Source: Isoetes taiwanensis
Taxonomy: Eukaryota; Streptophyta; Lycopodiopsida; Isoetales; Isoetaceae
DNA length: 64,000 nucleotides
Direction: 5' to 3'
NCBI GenBank assembly: GCA_021234155.1
Contig: JAJEKV010000061.1
Coordinates: 2,259,950-2,323,949, forward strand
The notes under the pieces were generated by a model. The model was not told the DNA's origin and did not search any database. It worked only from the letters and a program-made list of their open reading frames with translations. A program made the position numbers and the translations under genes. This document shows positions 48,057-58,453 of the stretch, piece by piece; the first letter of the stretch is position 1; every line of letters starts with the position of its first letter.

Positions 48057-48662
48057 TATGGCTCTGCTTAGGGGTCTAACCGCATGATCCAAGCATTCAT
48101 GCTAGTTATTAGCATTACACAACAGTATAAGGTGGGAATTTTACGTCTCTTAGTTTCTATGCATGGCACAGTCTTAGCTCAGTAAACAACTGCTTCAGCA
48201 CAATTAAACAACTTCTAGTCACACTTAAGTTGAAAACCATTTAATAGATGACACTTGCGCCTTTATACTAGGCATGAGCAACAACAACATTATTTTGAAT
48301 GGTAAGAAAACAAGAATATATCCTGAAGACACTAGTAGCCATTCTTAAGTCTAGATGCTCATAAATTGTGCATGAAGAAGATAATAAGAGCACTGTAAGA
48401 AGATAAGGAGTTAACCCATCATGTCCTTGTACGACTTGTCATTCTAGGAGAATTAATGGCCATATGTACCTGATAAGAAATGTTTATCCAGGTCAATGGC
48501 ATAGGTCAATGGCATAGACTGTTTGTATTTGGTACCCACCTGATGATGGTAGCAGAAGAGCGAAGTCAAGTCCCAGTTACTTTAACAGAAACAAACTAAC
48601 CTGCACTGCCAAGAATTGAAGACAAATATTTGCATTAAAAAGGTGGATTAGGCACAACTTAC
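48057..48662. other. No recognisable gene
   Basis: AT-rich. I looked for a second exon of the dehydrogenase fragment and found none in this interval. Confidence 0.5.
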
Positions 48663-48761
48663 ATCATAGCCTTGGACAGAATATCCTTTACGAACTTGAG
48701 TAGTTGCCATGCCATAGCCCATTGCACCAAGTCCAATGAAGCACACTTTAGAATGGGCCAT
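48663..48761 (-). pseudogene. First exon of a 3-hydroxyisobutyrate-dehydrogenase-like protein
   Basis: Thirty-three codons on minus from an ATG to a perfect GTAAGT donor: MAHSKVCFIGLGAMGYGMAT and GYSVQGYD. GLGAMG is the NAD(P)-binding GxGxxG motif at the start of beta-hydroxyacid dehydrogenases. No later exon was found, so it is either an isolated gene fragment or the first exon of a gene whose next exon I missed. Confidence 0.6.
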
Positions 48762-49877
48762 GTTGATTCACCTATGCAGATGCAGATCAAAGAATCTCAT
48801 TCATTAGAGTTTCAAAAACAATTACGACACTGGGCACTTTAAATTCACAAAATAAGATGTACTCTTCATTTACTCATTATAGTTGAAAATCATCTGAAAA
48901 ATGCATGCTTCACAACTCTCAAATAATCCTTCACTGAACGAAACAAAAGCATACTTGTATTGCGCTCTCGTTTATACCAGATCTGCCCTGATCATAAACT
49001 ATATGTTCAGCTAGAGATCTTTCCTTTCAAGGAAGCTTTTCCTTTCAAGGAAGCTCAAATCCCACAATTGGAAAAGTTCCAAGGAAAAGGATCCGATGCC
49101 CTAAACCAGACTTTGGTGTCATTGAAGCAACCAGACTTGGTGTCATTGAAGCCATAAAACGCAGAGCCCTGATGCAAGAACTAACCCGACACAGCCACGA
49201 AGGAAATTAGGCCCATAACTGCCGCGCCCCTCAAACCAAATAAAAGCTTTAGTGCCTTTAAGAACTGGCGGACGCACAGAAACAAAATTGATGCTGTCGA
49301 TGAAGCCATAAAAATAAGAGCCGATGATGCAAAGATGAGCCCATCAATAGGGAAAACTAAAGGAACCGAAGAGGAATCGAAATAGAATAATTTGGAAAGA
49401 TACAGCTTAAAAAGGCAAAAGGACGGAATGAAATAAGGACGGATTGGACGGTGCAATAGAAGCAAAAGGCAAATTGATGACGCTTCAAATCAACAGGGAT
49501 AGAGATTTCGATTGATGTTACCATGGATTTAATGCTCCTTTTTACCATGTTCATGCTGAGGCCTGTCTACCTGCATCACGCAACCCAACATAAAAGTTCC
49601 CAACACATAACCCTAAAATGGGTTATCTCGAGCCTTGCATGTCTAGCATAATGTGATAAAATAAGAAAAATACAATATAATAACGAAATATATGATATAT
49701 GGATCTAAACCATTGGATCAAGCGTATGCACTCTAGATATACTAATTAGTATGGCTCATCAAATACATCTATGAAATCATATAAAAACCTTAGGGAGAAA
49801 AGTACAAAAATACAAAAGAAACCCCCTGTTATTATGCTATATATTAATAGATATAATTTAACAAGTGCTCAAAAGAG
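48762..49877. other. No gene recognised
   Basis: Contains small duplications (CCTTTCAAGGAAGCT twice at about 49021-49053; TTGGTGTCATTGAAGC twice at about 49114 and 49137). A long open minus frame at 49181-49465 is hydrophobic but has no family resemblance. Confidence 0.45.
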
Positions 49878-50597
49878 TTATGAAAGCAAATCCACATCTA
49901 GAAAAGTTACAGTAGAGCAGATTGAGTTTATCAAAGGCATTGTACATAGGGCCTTTATTCTGTTCATATCGTCGCCGTATTCATCCACTATAGTCTTGAT
50001 GAGAATGTCACCATATATGTCCCAAGAGTCATCCAACTTATGCTCCTTTATGTAACTGGTAAAATTTGGTGCATATTTCAACCCTATCAACCAATCAAAG
50101 AAGAAGGATAGATGGTTGTCGCGTTCTATCAAAGGTGTCCACAGTGGCACACAAACATAACTTTCTTTGTTGAAAAGAGCTTTGTGCTTAGACTCAAACA
50201 CACCACAGAGTCGACCATTGTATTTAGGATATTCAATGACAAGACTATCCATAGGTACTACTTAAGGGGTTACACCAACTGAATTTGTGTAAGGAAGTCC
50301 CCAACATCTCTCTTTTCCATAAACATGTTTAAATTTTGGGATGCCATCTTCATAGAGCTTGTCCAAAATTGATGTTATGATATCTAAGGGAATAGTTGAC
50401 CATATGGCCAAATCCCAATGAAAGGAGGCATATTGAAGCATTGATTTCATTGTTGGTCTGCAGTAGAAAACTGCATGTTCTGTAATTATGGGCTTGTAAG
50501 AAGAAATATTGATTCCTGGAGTTCTATAAAAGTAACCCAGAACACCTTGGATCTCAAATATTAGGAGTCCTGTAAGGAAGCAAAATATAATTAACAT
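49878..50597 (-). pseudogene. FCP1/NIF-like HAD phosphatase segment
   Basis: One minus-strand frame with a single TAA near 50260. It resembles plant NLI-interacting-factor (FCP1-homology) domains: LIFEIQGVLGYFYRTPG where the DxD nucleophile loop is expected, FYCRPTMKSMLQYASFHWDL, AIWSTIPLDII, then KERCW, and after the stop NGRLCGVFESKH and a C-terminal tail. The DxD motif reads ExQ, so catalysis is unlikely. It lies directly after the Ulp1 domain in the minus sense (127 bp), so it may be the 3' part of the same gene or a neighbour. The stop may mark decay or an intron boundary. Confidence 0.6.
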
Positions 50598-50723
50598 ACA
50601 GTAGCACTAGGATTGCAACCATTCATTGATTACATTATCAAGATTGCATAAAGCCAAATGGCTTAGTTTTGTTTCTTATAAGCAAAAAGCCAATTGGCCT
50701 CGTTTGATATCATATGAAAGAAG

Positions 50724-50953
50724 TTAAGCACTACCATGCTTCTCTTGCGAGGTGCTAGTAGTGCCTGTTTCGATGAGATGGCTCTTATAATTAATCATGG
50801 CCTTAATGAGCACATGTCTCCTGGACTGTGCATACTTCGCATCAAACCAATCTGAAGAGAACTGTTCAAAGAATGAAAAAAAAACAGTTTTCAGAATTAA
50901 ATATTGTATAAAAAGCGTTTGTTAATATGTCATCTCACCATGCTCTTAGCCTG
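50724..50953 (-). CDS. Ulp1-like protease gene, 3' part (after the insertion)
   Basis: Exon end 50939-50953 (QAKSM, then a GTGAGA donor) and exon 50724-50861 (acceptor TTGAACAG; FSSDWFDAKYAQSRRHVLIK, stop at 50724-50726). These continue the frame broken at 62062 by the retrotransposon. The C-terminal residues have no catalytic role known to me. Confidence 0.6.
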
Positions 50954-51548
50954 TGTTAGTCCTGTACCTCCAGGAACAGGACTATTCATGCATACGACGG
51001 ACCAAGTCAAGGCCAAGGATCTACAGTCAGGCACAGGTCAGTCGTCAAAAGCCCAGCAGAAGACCAAGCAGACCACGCAGTCAAAGGCCATGCCAAACGT
51101 CAAGAGGAGGCGCTCAGATAAGTGACGGCCCGTCACCGCCTGCGTCAGCGTCAGCGTGATTTCAGGCATTTCAAGAGGCACCGCCAGCATTCCTGCAAAT
51201 CAGGCCTCCTTCCAGGAGTCGGCACCGGAATCAGTCAGAGTGTCTATATTGGGCCAAAGGCCATTGTACTATATATATGAGTAGAGCTAGCACATGAGTT
51301 TTTAGATGAGTTTTGAGTCTTGTCTCATTTCAGTTTTCCTCTCGATTGCGAGAGCTCATGTATCTTCATTGACATCAAGGAAGTTGTTCTCATTATTGTG
51401 ATTTCATTGTTCTTTTTTTGGCTTTCTGTTCTCTTTTTCTTGTTCTTTTGCAAATCCCGCGTGACATAGTCCCCGGATTCTCCTGTTAGATCCAAGGGTC
51501 CTCACAGAGGGCTGTCTTGCAGGAGTTCCCGAACCCAGACCCCAAACA
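50954..51548 (+). repeat. 5' LTR (595 bp)
   Basis: TGTTAGT...CAAACA. TATA-like ACTATATATATGA at about 51269-51280. It differs from the 3' LTR at six sites and has no indel. Confidence 0.97.
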
Positions 51549-51549
51549 C

Positions 51550-51566
51550 TGTCGCCGCTGCCGGGT
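51550..51566 (+). promoter_or_regulatory. Primer-binding site, tRNA-Asp-like
   Basis: TGTCGCCGCTGCCGGG one base after the LTR. It matches the 3' end of plant tRNA-Asp (complement TGGCGCCGTTGCCGGG) at all but two positions, a primer common in the Athila/Tat clade. Confidence 0.7.
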
Positions 51567-51589
51567 CTGATCTTTCTTTTCTGTCCATC

Positions 51590-53890
51590 ATGTCGGCTCG
51601 AGGTTTCACTCCTGAAGAACTTCTTTGCCAAACAGCGGCTCGACTGGAGCGCCATCAACGACGCGAGGCTGTTCGGGATATGTATGATACCGCTTATGAT
51701 ATTGAGGGAGGTCGTGTCTGCTCCAGAGCTCAGTCGGCACCTCCTACCCCTCGTGCTCATTCTCGACCAGGGTCTCCTCCTGTGTGTCGCCATTGTTCAC
51801 AACTTCAGTCTCCACAACATACACCTGTTCAGCTCATGCCTCACTATTTCCAGACTCCTGAGAGCACCTATATCCATATCCCTTCAGGCCACACCCCTTG
51901 GCCATCCCAACCTTCTTCCCCTCCTGCTGGGATGGGCTACCATCAAGTGTCCTTTGGCCCTCCCCATGTTCACGAATTTCAGTCTTCTCCATCTTTTCAG
52001 CATGCTCTTCCTGTTTATCAGACCACTGATCTCAGCCTAATGAGGATGGCTCTCAAGACTCTTCCCCACCAGATGCTACTTTCTATGGACCACCGGGTTT
52101 TTCAGTCCCACCCAGGTGGTTCCACCTCTCTATACTTCTGCATATCCTCCACCAAATCCACCTGTCTATGCGTCAGTTCCGCCTTCATCTCCCACTCATA
52201 ATTTGAAGCTAACTTATCCCACTTTTGGCAACACTAAAGGCAAACCTCTGGATCAGAGTGCTTCAGCCCACATGGAGGAATTTGAAGCCTTGGCCATTCT
52301 GAATGGTCATGCACAGCCACAACTCAAATTTCATATCTTTTCGACAATGCTCAGAGGCGCCCCTCATCAGTGGTTAATGGCCAACAAAAGTCATTGGAAA
52401 CAAAGTTGGCATGAAATGAAAACGGCCTTTCTGTCTCATTATAGCACCACGGACGACGATCAGTTACTCCTCAAGCAACTCAATGACCTTCAGCAAGAGC
52501 CCACGGAGTCAGCCCGAGATTTTGCGGGCCGTCTCCACATTCTTGTCAGTAAACTCCAGGAGTACCCCACGCAAAGCCAGATTCTTGTCTGGTTTCTGCA
52601 GGGCCTTCCTCCTGCCATTCGACTCATGACAGAATACCTGCGTCCAAAATCTTTAGAGCAGGCCATTGAATTGGTAAATCATTCGGTCAATGTTTCTTCT
52701 CGTGGTGTTGCTCTCACGGAACTCCCTTTCATGCCCCCCGTCATGGTTCCACAGAACTCTGTTCAGCCTCAGCAAACCAATCCACAACGCCCTCAGATCT
52801 GGTGCACTATTTGTAAATATGAGGGTCATCTGGCAAATGAATGCAACTCCTCCAATGGACCTCCTCATTGTAAAAGATGCAATATGTGCAATCACGCCAC
52901 GGAAGAATGCACTCGTTCTCATCCTACACCCTTCCGAAATAAAATGGTCTTTCAAGTTCAGACCACGCCTCAACAACCACAGTCATATCAGCCTCAGCAA
53001 TTTCAAACTCAACAACCTCAATCGTATCAACAAACGCAGCAGCCGCCACGGGGACAAGGCACCCGTCCTCCCTTTGATCCTTCAAAGGCTCAATGTTATC
53101 ATTGTCATGAATGGGGTCACACCACCACGACGTGTCCTCAACTTCCTCAAGTTCAAGTCCAACTTCCAGGTTCCAATCAACCAGCTTCCGTACGTCTCAC
53201 GGCTTATCAACTCTGGGTGGCCAACGGTAAACAGGGCCCTCGTCCTGTTTTGAGAAAGCCCCCTCGACCGCCTCAACAACAGCGCCCTCAGCAAGCAGCC
53301 TCTACCTCCAATCCTATGGATCAACAAGCCCAAGAGGAGATTTATCAGGCACTGAACCCTCCGGTCCAACAGTCCAATTGGGTTGGGCTAGTCACACGTC
53401 ACATACGGGCTTCACGCCCTTTGACCATCATCCCTCACGACACGCAACCCGCCTTTGCTGTCGAAACAGTCCCCCATGAAGATGATAAAAAAGTTCACTT
53501 CGCGCCTGATCTTGACAAACTCATGCCTCACGTCATGCCTAAAGTGAGACAAAGTATTCTGAAACTCATGCAGGCTGCGGAAGGTCGCACACTGGCCAAT
53601 GTTCATGCCACCACTAGAGCTCAGCAGCGTCAGGCAGCGCCGTCATCATCTACCGGCCCACGCTCTCAACCGTATCCAAATATTGCTGCTGAGGTAGAGC
53701 TTCTCAAAGAAGTCTCTGCTTCTTTGCCCCAGTCTCCAGCTCCACTGAACCCTGCGGACCCCTTTTCCCATGTTCCTTTAGAACTTCAGGAAGAACTCGC
53801 CAAGATCAAGATTCCTTTGAGCCTGGCCACCATTTTGAAACTTTGTCCGGCCTCAAAGATCAGTTACCTCTTCCCACGGTTCTGGTTGGA
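51590..53890 (+). pseudogene. gag (capsid and three zinc knuckles), frameshifted
   Basis: ATG at 51590 in a good position after the PBS. An N-terminal Pro/Ser/His-rich region changes frame twice between about 52040 and 52130. A Retrotrans_gag-type capsid domain follows (HMEEFEALAILNGHAQPQLK, RGAPHQWLMANKSHW). Three CX2CX4HX4C knuckles bind RNA: CTICKYEGHLANEC (52804-52845), CKRCNMCNHATEEC (about 52870-52911) and CYHCHEWGHTTTTC (53093-53134). A Gln/Pro-rich linker precedes the protease. Three knuckles is more than the usual one or two. Confidence 0.88.
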
Positions 53891-54898
53891 GCTGTTGCGA
53901 CCTCCACACCCACGGTGCACGCCACGGTGGGCAATCATCACATCAATCATGTCCAAATTGATGGTGGTAGTGCCGTCAATCTTATTACTGATAAACTCAG
54001 GAAGCAATTGGGCATCAAACAATTATACCGTGCCCCTTATGACATCAAGTTGGCAAATGGCCATATCACGCGCCCTCAAGGTGTCACTCCTCTTCTCCAT
54101 ATTAGCATTGGTGATCTCAAATTCCCATTGGAATTTGGTATTTGGAAAGCTGGCGAAGATCCGGGTGATTATGAAATGCTGGTTGGACGACCTTTCCTCC
54201 GACAGGCTAAGAGTATTCATTACTGGGCCACGGACCAACTTGTTATCACTGATGGACATTTCAATGCCACAATGGATCTGGAAACTGGCAAATTGATCTC
54301 TGTCGAGAATGCAGAACCTTCAATCTCAGATACCGATTCTAAAGAAGCACAAAACATTTATCATGTTCAAGCTCCTCCAGCGGGACTGCCTCTCTCATCC
54401 TATCCTGAGTATGTTGATCCTTGGGGAGAGATGACGCTGGATCAGGACCAGGCTGTGGCTGCTCTCTTGGACCCATACCTGGCTTCCTGCAATCGGATTC
54501 AACGTCTTGATCATTTTTCTGACCCAACCCCTTCTTCGGAGACCGTCGATGTTCATGCTGTCATGAAGCAACCCTTGCTTGATGAGACTCAGCATCCTCT
54601 TTTCTTCACCACTCAAAATGCTGCTCCTCCTGTCATGCTTCAACCTCCTGCTCATCAGGTTCAGGACACGGAGGTTGTTCCTCATATTCAAACTCCAGAG
54701 GTCGACATCGTGGACATTGGTAACAATCAACCGGTCCGTTTGGCTGCTCATCTTCCATCCACCTATAAAGCACGCGCTGTGACGCTGTTCAAAAAGTTCA
54801 AACATATCTTTGCTTGGAGCTACAAAGACCTTCGTGGTATCAAAAAAGAATTGGGAGAACTCACCATTCCTACCAAACCTGATGCACGACCAATCTAG
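53843..54898 (+). pseudogene. Aspartic protease and linker of pol
   Basis: The active site reads VQIDGGSAVNLI (near 53950-53985), i.e. D-G-G-S where retropepsins have D-[ST]-G; Ty3/OTA elements often show DGGS-like variants. A second conserved piece, MLVGRPFLRQ, lies near 54176-54210. A linker of about 200 residues leads to RT. The frame ends in TAG at 54896-54898 immediately before the RT start (RQYRLNPNYRDRV follows in the same frame), so a readthrough or a C-to-T mutation of CAG is possible. Confidence 0.85.
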
Positions 54899-56208
54899 CA
54901 ACGACAGTACAGGCTCAACCCAAATTACCGTGACCGCGTCAAGGCTGAAATTGACAAACTCTTAGCTGCTGGCCTGATTTATGAGGTCAAACATTCTGAA
55001 TGGGTGAGCCCCATCGTCATTGCTCTCAAACACAATGGTAAGATCCGCGTTTGCGTGGACTACAGAAAACTCAATCAAGCTACGGAGCGTGATCATTTTC
55101 CGCTTCCCTTCACTGACCAGGTTCTTGAAGAAGTTGCTGGTCATGAGATGTACTCTTTCATGGACGATTTTTCCGGGTACAATCAAATTTCTATCAAGCA
55201 AGAAGATCAACTCAAAACTACCTTCACCACCCCGTGGGGCACTTTTGCCTACAAGTGGTCCCTTTTGGTCTATCAAACTCTCCTTCAACCTTTCAGCGCA
55301 TCATGCTCTCTGTCTTTCAAGACTTTATGAAGGATAAACCCTTTCTTCAGATCTTTCAAGATGATTTTTCAGCCTACAACTCCATGGATGATCATTTGGA
55401 GAAATTAGAGCTTGTCTTTCAAAAATGTGATGAATCTGGCATTAGTCTCAACCCTGAGAAGTGCACTTTCTGCGTCACCTCAGGTGTTCTTTTGGGTCAT
55501 GTGGTCAGTAAAGAAGGCATCACCACGGATCCCGCTAAAATCAGTTGTGTATTGAAGGCTCAAGCACCATCTAATATCAAAGAGACACGCTCTTTCCTGG
55601 GTAAGGTTAATTACTATTCCACCTTCATTCCTGGACTTGCAGCTATAGCTGACCCCATTCATAAACTCACGGGTGACGAATCCACTTGGGCTTGGAATCC
55701 CCAAGTGGAAGCTGCTTTTCAGAAGTTGAAGCTGTTACTTACTCAGGCCCTGGTACTTATTCCTCCTCAATGGGACAAGCCCTTCCACGTTCATGTTGAC
55801 GTCTCTACCTTTGCAATTGGTGATGTTCTCTCTCAGGCCTATGATGAAACCACGGATAAACCAATCCGCTATGCCAGCCGGAAACTCAATCCTGCTGAGC
55901 GCAACTACTCTGCCACGGAACGCGAAGCTTTGGGCTTAGTTTTCTGTGTCCAACGTTTCAGACATTATTTGTTGGATAGCCAGATTAAGTTCTTTGTTGA
56001 TCATCAAGCTCTTCTTTATTTAATCAACAAAGCCACGCCCACGGATGGAATTGCTCGTTGGGTCCTTCTTCTGCAAGAATTCGCTCCCTTCGAAATTTTT
56101 CATAAGGCAGGCAAGTCTCATGTGGTGCCTGATTATCTTTCACGTATCCACACGATGATCCCTCCACGAGTGTTTCTGACGCCTTTCCAGATGCACAATT
56201 GTTTCTGA
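54899..56208 (+). pseudogene. Reverse transcriptase and RNase H
   Basis: RT fingers/palm: SPIVIALKHNGKIRVCVDYR, then SFMDDFSGYNQISIKQED. A one-base deletion near 55256 moves to a second frame that resumes with VVPFGLSNSPSTFQRIM. The catalytic box reads IFQDDF (about 55351-55368) instead of the usual Y/F-V/I/L-DD. RNase H shows HVDVSTFAIGDVLSQ, SATEREALGLVF and FFVDHQALLYLIN, with all three acidic residues plausible. It synthesises element cDNA in the cytoplasmic particle. This copy cannot make it in one piece. Confidence 0.9.
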
Positions 56209-57534
56209 TCACGGCCACGCCCCATTGGTTTCATAACTTTCAGCAATATCTTCTCACTGGTGCTCTTCCTCCTGAAGATCCGACGCTCTCTCCAGACAAG
56301 CTTCGCTCTCGTCACCGTCAATTTCTCCGAGAGGTCCGTGACTACACCATGGTTGCAGGTCACCTCTATAAACGCGGTAAAGACATGGTCCTCCGTCGTT
56401 GTGTCCTCCCTCATGAGGTGCCCGATATTGTTCGACAAGCTCATGACGGGCTTGGTGGTGGTCATTTTAGCGGTGACGCCACGGCACGCAAAATTCTTTT
56501 GGCAGGATACTTCTGGCCCACGCTCTTTAAAGATGCCCACGCTTATGCTCGCACGTGTGACGTCTGTCAGCGTGTGGGAAAGCCCACGGCCGGTCGCCAC
56601 GCCACTTCCCTTCAGCAAATGGGGGATGGATTTTGTGGGGCCCATGGACCCACCGGCGCGGCACACCCGTGCCAGCTACATTCTAGTCATCACAGACTAT
56701 GCTACCAAATGGGCGGAAGCTTGTGCACTTCCAGACAACACGGCTGCCAGCACCGCAAAGGTTCTTTATACGCACATCATCACCCATTTTGGTTGTCCCA
56801 CGGAACTTGTTAGTGATCGTGGCGTGCATTTTGTCAATCATACCATCAAGGAGCTGACGGACTATCTTTACATCCAACACCGGAAGAGCACACCTTACTA
56901 TCCTCAAGGAAATGGCTTGGCTGAAAGCACCAACAAAACTCTCATCACTGTTCTCAAGAAAATTTGTGACGCTTCTCGTACTGATTGGCAAGACAAGCTG
57001 CCTACTGTTCTTTGGGCTTACAACACCAGTTTCAAAATTGCTACTGGTCACACTCCTTTCAAACTGGTTTATGGACAAGAAGCTCTCATGCCTTTTGAAT
57101 ATATTCTTCCGACTCTCCGTTTCCAACTTGCTACAGCACATAATCCACCTGCTGCACTCAAGGAACGAGTTTATCAATTGGAACGTTTGGATGAACTTAG
57201 GCGAGACGCTTACATTCGTGTTCTTCATGGACAACAGTTGCAGAAATCGTTACATGACAAACGCCTTAAGACAAAAACATTCAACGAAGGTGATTTGGTT
57301 CTTCTTTATGATTCTCGTTACAAAAATTTTCCGGGCAAGTTAAAGTTGAGATGGCTTGGTCCTTATCAAATTACTCAAGTTGTTCAACCCAGTGTCTTCA
57401 AACTGGCCGAGTTAGATGGCACTCCATTACCTACTCTGGTTAATGGCTTTCGCCTTAAGCAATTTCATACAGAAGCTACAGACTGTTCTACAAAAGATGC
57501 ACCACAAAATCCTGAAACCACAGATAGTGACTAA
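56199..57534 (+). pseudogene. Integrase
   Basis: HHCC zinc domain: AHDGLGGGHF...CDVC (56440-56575). A frameshift near 56615. Catalytic core: ITDYATKWAEA (D), SDRGVHFVN (D), YYPQGNGLAEST (E), the D-D-35-E type. GHTPFKLVYGQEALMP is the usual GPY upstream block, and the C-terminal module (GDLVLLYDSRYKNFPGKLKL, RWLGPYQI) is present. No chromodomain is seen. Stop at 57532-57534. Confidence 0.92.
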
Positions 57535-57656
57535 ACGCAGCATATTTATATTACTAGAGGCAAATTACAAAATGTGAGCATTGCCCACTTACTTCCGCTA
57601 TGAGCAGAGCTCTATGGGCAGTGCCCTATTTACAAAATCCTAAGATTAAAACCCCT

Positions 57657-57923
57657 CTACTCCGGGTTGGGAGCAGAGGTGATGCGGAGGATGTGGTAGT
57701 AGTTCTGCTCCGGATCCCAGCGCGGATGAATCACCACCTCCATCGCATTGGTCTGAGGGTCGGGATGCTCAGCCATCCTCTTGCACCAGCCGTCCATCGC
57801 GATGCCACGGTTGTGGCATTTCCACAGGTCCAGACAGTTCATTTTGCAGGTTATCCATTCCTGACAGTTGGTAGGCATGGTGCAATCTTCGTTCAATCCA
57901 GCCACTGCCATACTCATGCTCAT
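57657..57923 (-). CDS. Antisense Cys-rich ORF inside the Ty3 element
   Basis: Eighty-eight codons from an ATG at 57923 (context CTACCATGA) to a stop at 57657, opposite to the rest of the element. MSMSMAVAGLNEDCTMPTNC opens it; six Cys in the first half with spacings C-x5-C-x5-C-x3-C-x5-C-x10-C, plus two His. A TATA-like TATATAAG on minus lies at about 57961-57969, 40 bp before the ATG. Antisense ORFs between pol and the 3' LTR are known from some Tat-lineage elements such as Grande. I do not recognise the protein. A small metal-binding regulator is one possibility. Confidence 0.5.
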   Translation of the reverse strand: MSMSMAVAGLNEDCTMPTNCQEWITCKMNCLDLWKCHNRGIAMDGWCKRMAEHPDPQTNAMEVVIHPRWDPEQNYYHILRITSAPNPE

Positions 57924-57960
57924 GGTAGCCAAGGGTGTCTCAGCGTTGCCCACTACTCGT

Positions 57961-57969
57961 CTTATATAG
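57961..57969 (-). promoter_or_regulatory. TATA box candidate for the antisense ORF
   Basis: GCTATATAAG on minus, a strong plant TATA match, 38-46 bp upstream of the antisense ATG. No ATG lies between. Confidence 0.45.
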
Positions 57970-58453
57970 CCCAACCGACGGGATTCCTGTCGACATGGAC
58001 CAATCAGACCACTCGTCGATGTGGTTGCAATGCAAGGTCATTTCTATATTGGAATCTTTTCTCCCGCCGCATATCTAGCCATGGTACCTTCTGACATCTT
58101 CGTTTTAATGATATCCCACTTCGAGTTGCCCGCATTAAATGACATTCCTTCTTTTCACGCCCGTCGAACATTAATATGTGTACCTTCGCCAGCTGTCACA
58201 TCTGCTCGTTCCATTACGTCTCATCTCCACCGTTCCTTCCTTCTCTCTTAACAGTTTGGGGACTTAGCCAAATTTTTGCCTCTCACTCGTCTCCTTCGCA
58301 TCTCTTGCCACCTGGCATCATCAACGGTTGCTACTTCTTGCCCCTTCAAGAAACACTTGTGTGCCCTAAACAACTTTTCGTCCACCTTCGCTTTCGTCTT
58401 CCGCTCTCTGCCCTCCGGCTTCTCAAGACAGTCCTTCCTATTCCTTTCCGACG

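Noticed and set aside
49181-49465. Hydrophobic minus-strand ORF as a membrane protein
   Set aside because: No start context, no family resemblance, and small duplications nearby explain its open frame.
51404-51793. Antisense ORF overlapping the 5' LTR end
   Set aside because: The same antisense frame occurs at the 3' LTR (61917-62061) fused to host exon sequence; it is LTR-derived chance coding.
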